Assembly (NCBI GenBank): GCA_945787595.1 | Contig: CALZJV010000020.1 | Location: forward strand, 22,874-29,460 | Direction: 5' to 3' | Source of the DNA: an uncultured Desulfobacterales bacterium | Lineage (GTDB): Bacteria > Desulfobacterota > Desulfobacteria > Desulfobacterales > JAFDCJ01 | Length of the DNA stretch: 6,587 bases | Part shown: one piece after another, positions 1 to 4,972 of the stretch | Position numbering within the stretch: position 1 is the stretch's first letter | How the letters are laid out: each line of letters opens with the position of its first letter | Position numbers and translations under genes: made by a program | The notes under the pieces: model-generated | The model's input: only the letters and a program-made list of their open reading frames with translations | The model's database searches: none | What the model was told of the DNA's origin: nothing

Positions 1-1376
1 TAAACTAGGTCCGGAAGACCTTTCCCCGAAGGAGCATCCTGCGGGTCCGGCGATAGATCATTTTCATAATAATACATGGCCACATCCGCCAAGGTTTCGG
101 ACAGAGCATCCGCATAGCATCCGTCATCATAAAGGCTCTTATTATCGCCGTCGGCATTGTCTACCCTGAGATCCATGATATCATAGCTGTAGTAGCCATC
201 CGATATAATAATGGTGAAGCTTTGTTGACAGGCGCCGCCTTCAGGTTCCGGGAAATAAGGAGGGTCTTCCCCCGCCACGCTTCTGCCCCTGAAATGGGTC
301 AGATAATTTGAATTGCTAGTATAGTAGTTTCCCACATCATGAAGCGCTTCTCTCAGCGGCGTATCCCCTCCGGGGTCGCAAGCGTACAATTCTTGAAGAA
401 GCGCCGTGGTTTCGTCGTAAGATATGCCTTCTTTCCACACGCTTACGGGTTTGAGCGGTACAATGATCCTACCGTTTATGCTCAGGATACCAACTCGGAC
501 TCCCTTAAGTTTTTTGATTACCCCCGCGATGGCGCCCTTGGCCGCATATTCTCTGCGTCTGTGGTAGGTAAACCAGTTGGCAAAGTTCTGCCGTGCCCTT
601 CCATATTCATTTACCCGTATTTCCCCGGGCGGTCCGGCTACCGATCTTACCTTCTTGATCTGTTCCGCCATACCGCTACCTTCGACTTCCGTGATCACAA
701 AGTATTTTATCCTCTTCTCATCACCATCCAAGACGATGAGGTAGATGTCACCGTTTTGCGCTTGCTTGAAATAGTGAGCGTGTTTAACCTGTAAGGTGGC
801 ATCGGGCGGGGCTTGCATTTCAAGGGTGATGGAAAAAGACTCTGCATCAAGGTCAGTGGCACCCGCATTTTTATTAAGCGGATGGCGCTTCGGGAAATCA
901 GTGTCGGCAGGCAGGAAGTCCTGATTTCCGTAACCGGGCCAGGGGTCATAGGTAATCTCCGGATTGTAGTACATGACATTATATTCATGAGACTGGGATT
1001 TCCAGAGTATCCTGCCGGCTGGTCCCATGTATCCTAACACATCCTGAAAGGCATGATCTCCGGCATTGTCAAAAATATAGCAGTACCCCTCCTGCTCATC
1101 TTCACTAGGATTTGGAAAGCGCCCTTCATAATAATCGGCTGCCAGGACCTCAAAGGACATGCTCGCGGAGTCATCTAGTAAAATCATGATATTGGCGGGC
1201 GCCGGCTTGATTCCAGTCATCAGGGGTTCATCGGTCAGGTCCATTGCCCCATGAGCTGGGTTTCCTAAAAAGAAAACAGCAGTCAAAAGAGTACTTACAA
1301 ACACAATTATCAAGCCGGTGAAAAATTGTTCCGAGAGCCCGGTAAAAGGCAAATTGTGTTGTTTAAAATGTCGCAT
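1..1376 (-). CDS. pilY1: PilY1-type type IV pilus tip adhesin/biogenesis protein, N-terminal 458 codons (3' end outside window)
   Basis: The frame is open from ATG at 1376 to the left edge, with AGAGGAG just upstream of the start. Residues 1-44 look like a signal peptide: a long n-region, a hydrophobic core at about 21-37, and a probable cleavage near A44. A von Willebrand A-type fold follows, with MIDAS elements D68-x-S70-x-S72, T339 in GGDTPLREAL and D393 in ISDGYY. Family hallmarks are YYNPEITYDPW (about 136-146), QNFANWF (263-269) followed by a Tyr/Arg-rich stretch, and LADVAMYYYENDL near the edge. In the PilY1 family the N-terminal vWA part is followed by a C-terminal beta-propeller; that part would lie left of position 1. 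Known PilY1 proteins sit at the pilus tip, prime assembly, and affect adhesion, surface sensing and retraction. Its position after four minor-pilin genes fits. Truncation is by the window edge; no internal stop is seen. Confidence 0.93.
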   Translation of the reverse strand, partial: MRHFKQHNLPFTGLSEQFFTGLIIVFVSTLLTAVFFLGNPAHGAMDLTDEPLMTGIKPAPANIMILLDDSASMSFEVLAADYYEGRFPNPSEDEQEGYCYIFDNAGDHAFQDVLGYMGPAGRILWKSQSHEYNVMYYNPEITYDPWPGYGNQDFLPADTDFPKRHPLNKNAGATDLDAESFSITLEMQAPPDATLQVKHAHYFKQAQNGDIYLIVLDGDEKRIKYFVITEVEGSGMAEQIKKVRSVAGPPGEIRVNEYGRARQNFANWFTYHRRREYAAKGAIAGVIKKLKGVRVGILSINGRIIVPLKPVSVWKEGISYDETTALLQELYACDPGGDTPLREALHDVGNYYTSNSNYLTHFRGRSVAGEDPPYFPEPEGGACQQSFTIIISDGYYSYDIMDLRVDNADGDNKSLYDDGCYADALSETLADVAMYYYENDLSPDPQDAPSGKGLPDLV

Positions 1377-1383
1377 CTTATGT

Positions 1384-1390
1384 CTCCTCT
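1384..1390 (-). promoter_or_regulatory. Ribosome binding site of pilY1
   Basis: AGAGGAG lies 7 nt before the ATG at 1376. It supports this start over later in-frame ATG codons and keeps the signal peptide. Confidence 0.75.
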
Positions 1391-1436
1391 AAAAGTTGAA
1401 GAGCCTGGCCGGGGGGCGATGAGATCTCTCATAAAG

Positions 1437-1541
1437 TTAGCGAATTTTGATCTCCGGCGGCTGCAGAAGAAGAAAATCAAATGCTGCCATTGAGTTAATT
1501 TCCGATGGAGGCAAAATAGAGCCAGCACCACCATCAGTCAT
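1437..1541 (-). CDS. Possible 34-residue ORF between pilX and pilY1
   Basis: ATG at 1541 opens 34 codons ending in TAA at 1437, in the gap between the PilX-like stop and the pilY1 start. The peptide begins MTDGGAGSILPPSE and ends LLLQPPEIKIR. A purine-rich AGAGGA lies upstream but about 11 nt away, which is long. It resembles no family I recognise and has no signal peptide or clear membrane helix. It could be a chance ORF in the pilY1 leader, a leader peptide that couples translation, or the relic of a longer gene. Conservation between pilX and pilY1 in relatives would decide. Confidence 0.22.
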   Translation of the reverse strand: MTDGGAGSILPPSEINSMAAFDFLLLQPPEIKIR

Positions 1542-1564
1542 CGGCAGCTTGATCCTCTTGCTTG

Positions 1565-2065
1565 CTAATAGACTTTTGCATATTCTATTTTTAATATGAC
1601 CAGACCTTTGCTGCTAGATCGGCCGTAAATTGAAAATGTATGTTTGGCGGGTTTGCTCATATCCAGTGAACTGCCTGAAGGAATTCCGTGGTGAACGCTC
1701 AGATATTCGGTATTTTGCGGATCTACTACGGATGCCTGGGGGACGACCCCGTCCATTTTTTCTCTGTCCTCCCAGAATTTGAATACCGTGCTATCGTTGA
1801 GGACCTCCTCATCCAGACTCATCCAGGGAGGGAGATTTTCCAGCGGATTTATGCTGCCTTCCAATAACTCAACTACTTCCATGACGGCCCCTTCGGCATT
1901 GTAAAAACAACGCTGGTAGACATATTCATTAGCGGCGATACGGATTTCCGTGTTGGCTGTCCTCGAGGCGGCAACGCTGATAATTGTCAGCAATCCCAGA
2001 AGCATGACAGACATTATAATCATCAAGGCGCCTTGATCATTTTTCAGAATAGATGGGGTTCTCAT
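1565..2065 (-). CDS. pilX: PilX-like minor pilin (PilX N-terminal domain protein)
   Basis: This 166-residue protein starts with a short basic/polar segment and NDQG (residues 9-12), followed by a hydrophobic helix (about 13-33) and then a charged amphipathic stretch running into the family pattern FYNAEGAVMEVVELLE. That layout, with small residues at the membrane start and AE near residue 57, is the PilX N-terminal signature. PilX-type proteins often lack the classic GFTLIE; here position 5 after G12 is Ile rather than Glu. The rest is a small soluble domain that I cannot assign further. Known PilX proteins join the minor-pilin complex that primes pilus assembly and presents PilY1, and pilY1 is the next gene here. 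A purine-rich AGAAGGA lies about 13 nt before the ATG, which is a weak spacing. The gene is separated from pilW by a 494-bp repeat region, so it may need its own promoter. Confidence 0.8.
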   Translation of the reverse strand: MRTPSILKNDQGALMIIMSVMLLGLLTIISVAASRTANTEIRIAANEYVYQRCFYNAEGAVMEVVELLEGSINPLENLPPWMSLDEEVLNDSTVFKFWEDREKMDGVVPQASVVDPQNTEYLSVHHGIPSGSSLDMSKPAKHTFSIYGRSSSKGLVILKIEYAKVY

Positions 2066-2110
2066 CGTGGTCTGATAATCCTTCTTTTAAATAGTTCAGC
2101 CGCTAAGGCT

Positions 2111-2157
2111 CTAAACTTTTCCCGAGACTGCTTTCGGAAAAAGTGGCCCCTAAGGGC
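2111..2157. repeat. Structured intergenic repeat, copy 1
   Basis: This 47-bp stretch aligns with 4881-4926 with about nine mismatches and one gap (roughly 79 per cent by eye). It contains two hairpins: CTTTTCCCGA pairing with TCGGAAAAAG with one mismatch, then GCCC-CTAA-GGGC. Read on the minus strand, the second hairpin is followed by CAC and five T residues, like an intrinsic terminator. It lies about 45 bp upstream of the pilX start. Confidence 0.6.
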
Positions 2158-2176
2158 AGCAAGCACGCCGATAACT

Positions 2177-2204
2177 TATATAGGTTTCAGGTGTCGGGTG
2201 TCAG
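2177..2204 (-). promoter_or_regulatory. Possible sigma-70-type promoter for pilX-pilY1
   Basis: On the minus strand CTGACA (2199-2204) and TATATA (2177-2182) are separated by 16 bp. The -35-like box lies inside the tandem heptamers, so it may be a by-product of the repeat. It would give pilX-pilY1 a promoter independent of the upstream genes, but transcription would then pass the terminator-like hairpin at 2146-2157. Confidence 0.3.
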
Positions 2205-2210
2205 GTGTCA
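2183..2210. repeat. Four tandem heptamers (GGTGTCA type)
   Basis: The units read GGTTTCA, GGTGTCG, GGTGTCA and GGTGTCA without gaps. The last two form a perfect 14-bp inverted repeat with two TGACACC units at 2419-2432. There are too few and too short units for a CRISPR array. Confidence 0.75.
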
Positions 2211-2432
2211 GCCCAGCCGCTGGCCTGAAAAGCGGCCAGTTTGATCAAAAAAGAAACTCCAACACGACAAATGTCGATTGTCGAATGACGAATTAAGGAA
2301 TTCTTTCTATTTTATTTGTTAAAAAAGCAGAGCGAAGCGACATCCACAATTCATCGATCGTCATTCGTCATTCCATGAAGACTCATACGAGGTGCCAGTA
2401 TCTAACACTTCCTTTTCCTGACACCTGACACC
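2197..2432. repeat. Nested inverted-repeat element
   Basis: The outer arms are 14 bp and perfect (2197-2210 and 2419-2432, heptamer units). The inner arms are 11 bp and perfect (GAATGACGAAT at 2283-2293, its complement at 2363-2373). A separate GC-rich hairpin, with alternative pairings GCCGCT/AGCGGC and TGGCC/GGCCA, occupies 2216-2238. No ORF or transposase is present. It could be a small non-autonomous mobile element or an intergenic palindromic repeat family; target-site duplications were not recognised. Confidence 0.5.
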
Positions 2433-2508
2433 TTACGTTCCTTATAACATGTTGTCAGATAAAGCCCGCTAAGAGCCTAAGCCACAAAGGTTTTTACCTA
2501 TGTTGAGT

Positions 2509-2538
2509 GGTTCGGGCCGCGGGCTCGAACCCCGAACC
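2509..2538. repeat. 8-bp inverted repeat with a tRNA T-arm-like sequence on the minus strand
   Basis: GGTTCGGG (2509-2516) and CCCGAACC (2531-2538) are perfect complements around a 14-nt loop. On the minus strand the segment reads GGGGTTCGAGCCC, like a tRNA T arm, and continues to CCCGAACCA, like a tRNA 3' end. No D arm, anticodon arm or matching acceptor 5' strand can be placed upstream, so a tRNA gene is not supported. The left arm also overlaps a competing hairpin, GAACCTA (2534-2540) with TAGGTTC (2554-2560), that touches the pilW stop codon. Confidence 0.4.
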
Positions 2539-2559
2539 TATGACCGTTCTGTTTAGGTT

Positions 2560-3177
2560 CTAAATGCCAAGGTTGCGACAAATGACCCGGGTGGAATAGG
2601 TACGACTTATCAATTTGTATTTTCCGGCCGGTTCTCGAACTGTAATTGAAATTTCAATTGTATGGATATCTTCAAGAATACTTGTTTCTTCATCATCCCT
2701 GTTGAAATATTCAAATGTCAGATTGTTGACATGGTCGACCAGAGATCTGTTAGATCTGGAGTTGCCATCTTTTTGTCTTATCAGCTGATGTTTGTCATTC
2801 AACAGATATGAAATGTCCTCATTTTGACCTGTTTCGATTTCGCCGCTGCCATTTGTGTCCTGCTGAAAGCGGATTTTATGGACAGATGCTTCTAAGATTC
2901 CAATTTGGTTTATATTTAGCGGATTTAAACCAGCCATACGTAGATCGCGCGTCAAAATATTTATGCCGGCCCGCGTTACCTGCTGAACCCCTGCAGTAAC
3001 GTTCTGGGCAGTATAGGCTCGATTCAGGGAAATCAGCAGGCTGACTATTGCCGCCATTACCATCATCATGATGGCAAGGGCCAATACCAGTTCTGTCACG
3101 GTAAAGCCGTCGGATCCGGATGTAATGAGTAATAATTTTTTTTCCGGCCGGATGTTTTGGGAAAAATGGACCATCAT
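2560..3177 (-). CDS. pilW: PilW-like minor pilin (type IV prepilin)
   Basis: From the chosen start this is a 205-residue protein. A long 24-residue leader ends at G24, followed by FTVTELVLALAIMMMVMAAIV: a class III prepilin signal with Glu at mature position 5 and a hydrophobic helix at about 25-47. The segment NILTRDLRMAGLNP after the helix and the C-terminal TRVICRNLGI are typical of PilW-like proteins. PilD-type peptidase would cut after G24. The ATG at 3175-3177 overlaps the TGA of the preceding gene as ATGA, with GGAG just upstream, pointing to translational coupling; a second ATG follows at 3174. The frame stays open to an ATG at 3240, but that would overlap the previous gene by 67 bp and add 21 hydrophilic residues. 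Known PilW joins the tip-priming minor-pilin complex with FimU, PilV, PilX and PilE. Confidence 0.86.
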   Translation of the reverse strand: MMVHFSQNIRPEKKLLLITSGSDGFTVTELVLALAIMMMVMAAIVSLLISLNRAYTAQNVTAGVQQVTRAGINILTRDLRMAGLNPLNINQIGILEASVHKIRFQQDTNGSGEIETGQNEDISYLLNDKHQLIRQKDGNSRSNRSLVDHVNNLTFEYFNRDDEETSILEDIHTIEISITVREPAGKYKLISRTYSTRVICRNLGI

Positions 3178-3587
3178 GCTCCGTTTCCACGGGTGAGTGT
3201 TCTTAGAACCACTTCGCGGTTTTGTCCCAGTCGATTCCAACTCACAGTCACTTCAATGATTTTGACTGTCTCGGAAAAAGAAGCACTGATGTCACACACG
3301 CGTTTAAAGATCCCGCTCAGATGTTCGGGTTCAAGAGCTTCTGAGCACTGAATTTCCATTTGTTGGATGGGTAATGTTTTTAAATATTCCATTTTTTCTC
3401 GTGCCAGCATGGTCCCAATTGTAATGATGTTGCCGGCAGTATTGTTGCGGGTCGTCGATAATACCATACTGCCAACAGCAACAAATCCAATTGCAAAAAT
3501 GGCCATGGCGATGAGTACTTCTATCATCGTCCGGCCCTTGCAGTTTTTTGATATTAAATGTCTTTTGCGGTATTTTGCCATATCCAT
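3174..3587 (-). CDS. pilV: PilV-like minor pilin (type IV prepilin)
   Basis: This 137-residue protein has a basic leader ending CKG (G18), followed by RTMIEVLIAMAIFAIGFVAVGSMVL. Glu lies at mature position 5 (E23) and the helix is long and hydrophobic, the class III signal. The first mature residue is Arg rather than the usual Phe/Met. The C-terminal part, with two Cys residues (C81 and C97) and the pattern KIIEVTVSWNRLGQNREVVLRT, matches the PilV/GspI-like pattern of a final beta strand containing V-x-W. No good Shine-Dalgarno sequence precedes the ATG at 3587; the fimT stop is only 9 nt upstream, so reinitiation is plausible, and an in-frame ATG two codons later is an alternative. PilV is a known core member of the minor-pilin priming complex. 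Its stop overlaps the pilW start. Confidence 0.86.
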   Translation of the reverse strand: MDMAKYRKRHLISKNCKGRTMIEVLIAMAIFAIGFVAVGSMVLSTTRNNTAGNIITIGTMLAREKMEYLKTLPIQQMEIQCSEALEPEHLSGIFKRVCDISASFSETVKIIEVTVSWNRLGQNREVVLRTLTRGNGA

Positions 3588-3596
3588 GCGCTGGGA

Positions 3597-4070
3597 TTAT
3601 TCAGTTCGTATACGACCGGTACTACTGACAATTATTTTTTTTACCATTCCTATCGAGTTTACTAAATAAACCGTACCTGAAGCGGAGGTGCCCCGGCCTT
3701 TAAATCTGGTTTTTTTGCTGCCATTGCCGGTATTGGCAAATGTCGTTGCCGAGAGATCGATTCTAACTCCTTGGGGGAGCGATCTCTTTCTAAAAAGTTC
3801 CTCGCCTGCATCATGTATTCCTTTGGTTGCCCCGGTATCCCTGAATATTGCATAACTTTTTCCAGTAAAATTGACCGCGACCGGTCCGTTCTCCTGGATG
3901 GCCTTTAATTTTGCCAGTTCCAGGCTTCCTTTAAGATTATTTACGGCGCCATTTAACTTTGCCTTGTTGAGCCAATTTATCAAATCAGGGACTGCAAGGG
4001 CCGAGATAAATGTGATCAAGAAGATGACCACCAGAGCTTCGATTAGTGTAAATCCTTTGGCGTTTGGCAC
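3597..4070 (-). CDS. fimT: GspH/FimT-type pseudopilin (FimU-like minor pilin)
   Basis: From a GTG at 4070 this is a 157-residue protein with the short leader MPNAKG and then FTLIEALVVIFLITFISALAVPDL, a textbook prepilin peptidase site (cut after G6, Glu at mature position 5) with an N-terminal helix. The region AVNNLKGSLELAKLKAIQENGPVAV is the GspH/FimT pattern, and the protein ends VKKIIVSSTGRIRTE, the usual last strands of the family. The GTG start is chosen because AGGAGG lies 9 nt upstream and yields a standard 6-residue leader. A TTG at 4124 would add 18 residues, lies inside a T tract and lacks a Shine-Dalgarno sequence. It is the first gene of the cluster, as fimU is in Pseudomonas. 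FimT and FimU cannot be told apart here; some FimT proteins bind DNA during natural transformation. Confidence 0.88.
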   Translation of the reverse strand: MPNAKGFTLIEALVVIFLITFISALAVPDLINWLNKAKLNGAVNNLKGSLELAKLKAIQENGPVAVNFTGKSYAIFRDTGATKGIHDAGEELFRKRSLPQGVRIDLSATTFANTGNGSKKTRFKGRGTSASGTVYLVNSIGMVKKIIVSSTGRIRTE

Positions 4071-4079
4071 CGAAACGTA

Positions 4080-4085
4080 CCTCCT
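4080..4085 (-). promoter_or_regulatory. Strong ribosome binding site that decides the fimT start
   Basis: AGGAGG on the minus strand is 9 nt before the GTG at 4068-4070. It favours this start over the upstream TTG. Confidence 0.85.
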
Positions 4086-4122
4086 TTTGTCGCCGCTTAA
4101 CTCCCCAATACGTACAAAAAGC

Positions 4123-4151
4123 AAAAAAAATCCGGGCTGCCGGTTTCCCGG
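4123..4151 (-). terminator. Terminator-like hairpin with T8 in the pilus operon leader
   Basis: On the minus strand CCGGG (4147-4151) pairs with CCCGG (4132-4136) around a 10-nt loop, and the stem is followed by A and eight T residues (4123-4130). It lies between the sigma-54 promoter and the fimT ribosome site, so it could only end the leader transcript of the operon, or transcripts entering from further right. The 5-bp stem is short, so efficiency is uncertain. Confidence 0.5.
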
Positions 4152-4160
4152 GAGACCCGG
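4148..4160 (-). promoter_or_regulatory. Competing (anti-terminator-like) hairpin
   Basis: CCGGG (4156-4160) pairs with CCCGG (4148-4152) around a 3-nt loop on the minus strand. It uses four bases of the terminator stem, so the two structures exclude each other. Both arms lie in a direct repeat of GGGAAACCGG. Confidence 0.4.
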
Positions 4161-4195
4161 TTTCCCAGTTCATAAAATTTAAATTATTAACTGTT

Positions 4196-4211
4196 AGCAA
4201 GAAGGATACCA
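4196..4211 (-). promoter_or_regulatory. Sigma-54 (RpoN) -24/-12 promoter of the minor-pilin operon
   Basis: The minus strand reads TGGTATCCTTCTTGCT. It has the invariant GG and GC separated by 10 bp and fits TGGCAC-N5-TTGCW with two changes in the first hexamer. The predicted transcript start is near 4185, about 115 nt before fimT. Sigma-54 with the activator PilR is the known regulator of pilin genes in Pseudomonas, Geobacter and Myxococcus. A GTGTC at 4275-4279, upstream of the promoter, recalls described PilR half-sites; this is weak. Confidence 0.7.
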
Positions 4212-4288
4212 ATAAACAAATATTTAGTATTAATTAATATATTTAGATAGTTATAAAAAAGCCAACCATCTGTAGTGTCGGAAATATT

Positions 4289-4294
4289 TATAAT
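4289..4294 (+). promoter_or_regulatory. Possible -10 box for the rightward transcript
   Basis: A perfect TATAAT is present, but the sequence 17 bp upstream (CCATCT) is not a recognisable -35. If used, the transcript would start near 4301 and carry the 20-codon ORF and then the membrane protein gene. Confidence 0.3.
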
Positions 4295-4329
4295 ATGGGG
4301 ATATTTTATGAAATAAAAGTGAGGTATTT

Positions 4330-4392
4330 ATGAATAAAAAGTTAGAGAACGAATATGGAAATGGCGGCCTTTACCCCAATGTTGCCGAATAA
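4330..4392 (+). CDS. Possible 20-residue leader peptide ORF
   Basis: ATG at 4330 opens 20 codons to TAA at 4390 (MNKKLENEYGNGGLYPNVAE). GAGG lies 5 nt upstream. The peptide is hydrophilic and resembles nothing I know. It sits downstream of a TATAAT box and about 85 bp before the next gene, with a GC-rich inverted repeat between. It may be a leader peptide or a chance ORF. Confidence 0.22.
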   Translation: MNKKLENEYGNGGLYPNVAE

Positions 4393-4477
4393 CTTTTACC
4401 GATCTGCCGGGTGTGACGGCCGGCTGCTTGTTTACTGAAAGATTTTATGGTAATCAGGTGCATTTATCGGAGGATAG

Positions 4478-4771
4478 ATGTTTTCAGGTATTCAGGAAAT
4501 ATTGGTGCTGGTGATCATTATTCTGGGGATCTTATTTTTGCCCAGAATTCTCAACAGAGGGCAGGAAAAAAGACCGGCTGTACCCAGGCCGGCTATTGTG
4601 ATTTCCGGAAAAATGCGACTGGTTATAGCTGCTTCTGTTTTATGGCCGGCGGTGATGGCAGTTTTTATGCAACCGTGGGAGAAAGAACTTTTCCGCTATC
4701 TCTATCTCGGAGTCGGCCCGGTAGCGCTTATATGGACACTTTACTGGGTGGTAACCGGATTCCGGAAATGA
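4478..4771 (+). CDS. Small three-helix membrane protein of unknown function
   Basis: This 97-residue protein starts at an ATG preceded by GGAGG 4 nt upstream. Three hydrophobic segments are visible at about residues 5-24 (IQEILVLVIIILGILFLPRI), 47-64 and 72-92. The first is followed by a basic, proline-rich linker (NRGQEKRPAVPRPA, 26-39); the protein ends GFRK. I do not recognise the family. The start, MFSGIQEILVLV, slightly recalls TatA/TatB N-termini, but the later helices and lack of an amphipathic Tat helix argue against that. It is transcribed away from the pilus genes and converges on the HD gene; no functional link can be inferred. It is followed by an intrinsic terminator, so it is probably expressed alone or with the small ORFs around it. 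Confidence 0.72.
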   Translation: MFSGIQEILVLVIIILGILFLPRILNRGQEKRPAVPRPAIVISGKMRLVIAASVLWPAVMAVFMQPWEKELFRYLYLGVGPVALIWTLYWVVTGFRK

Positions 4772-4842
4772 TGAATGCCCGCTGGAAGCTGGTTTCTGGT
4801 AACTGGACGCTTGATAAAGGGCTTTTAAATCTGCAAGCTTAA
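4768..4842 (+). CDS. Possible 24-residue ORF overlapping the stop of the membrane protein gene
   Basis: ATG at 4768 overlaps the preceding TGA as ATGA and reads 24 codons (ending LDKGLLNLQA) to TAA at 4840, just at the terminator hairpin. The arrangement would allow translational coupling. There is no recognisable similarity, and a chance ORF is the simpler view. Confidence 0.15.
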   Translation: MMNARWKLVSGNWTLDKGLLNLQA

Positions 4843-4892
4843 AGTTTAGCACATGATTGCTATCTTCTGTAAGCTATGAACTAAGCTTTTTT
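4835..4892 (+). terminator. Intrinsic terminator of the membrane protein gene
   Basis: AAGCTTA (4835-4841) pairs with TAAGCTT (4882-4888). Inner pairs GTT/AAC and TAGC/GCTA extend the stem past two small bulges, with a loop of about 22 nt. The 3' arm runs into six T residues (4887-4892). It lies 64 bp after the stop codon. Confidence 0.6.
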
Positions 4893-4926
4893 CAAGACGA
4901 CGCTCGGGAAAAGTGCCCCTAAGGGC
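4881..4926. repeat. Structured intergenic repeat, copy 2
   Basis: It aligns with 2111-2157. The first hairpin is kept through different pairs (CTTTTTTC with GGGAAAAG, using G-U pairs) and the second is GCCC-CTAA-GGGC. On the minus strand the second hairpin is followed by AC and four T residues, so it may end the HD gene transcript, whose stop is about 47 bp upstream. Together with the overlapping plus-strand terminator it would act in both directions between convergent genes. Confidence 0.6.
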
Positions 4927-4972
4927 CCATATGCCTTCAGCTACCCAATTGCGCTTTCCGATTTCGCACCTC

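Larger units (their letters stand above)
2066..2559. other. 494-bp gene-free gap inside the minor-pilin cluster
   Basis: No credible gene is seen on either strand. From right to left the stretch holds overlapping hairpins next to the pilW stop, a short AGGT/ACCT palindrome (2488-2499), a nested inverted-repeat element (about 2183-2432), a GC-rich hairpin (2216-2238) and one copy of a two-hairpin repeat (2111-2157). In related clusters pilW and pilX are usually close together, so this looks like inserted or expanded repeat DNA. Both flanking genes appear intact. Confidence 0.7.
4071..4477. other. 407-bp divergent control region between fimT and the small membrane protein gene
   Basis: It holds the fimT Shine-Dalgarno sequence, an attenuator-like pair of hairpins, a sigma-54-type promoter on the minus strand, a very AT-rich stretch (about 4212-4260) with the palindrome ATTAATTAAT, and on the plus strand a TATAAT box, a 20-codon ORF and a GC-rich inverted repeat (GCCGG/CCGGC around 4407-4425). 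No longer gene is seen. Confidence 0.7.

Noticed and set aside
339..794. A 151-codon open frame on the plus strand
   Set aside because: It lies antisense within the pilY1 coding region, whose minus-strand translation shows family motifs throughout.
1310..1534. A 74-codon minus-strand frame across the pilY1 start
   Set aside because: It overlaps the pilY1 signal peptide in another frame and has no recognisable features; the pilY1 ribosome site and start are convincing.
2183..2432. CRISPR array
   Set aside because: Repeat units are 7 bp and directly adjacent or inverted, without regular spacers; no cas gene is nearby.
2509..2590. A complete tRNA gene on the minus strand
   Set aside because: A T-arm-like piece is present, but no D arm or anticodon arm fits. 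The only possible acceptor partner lies in pilW coding sequence at the wrong distance.
4478..4771. TatA/TatB-like protein
   Set aside because: Only the first dozen residues recall Tat proteins; there are three helices and no amphipathic helix after the first.
4447..4842. A 131-codon plus-strand frame over the small membrane protein gene
   Set aside because: No ribosome site at its start, whereas the frame starting at 4478 has GGAGG and three membrane helices.
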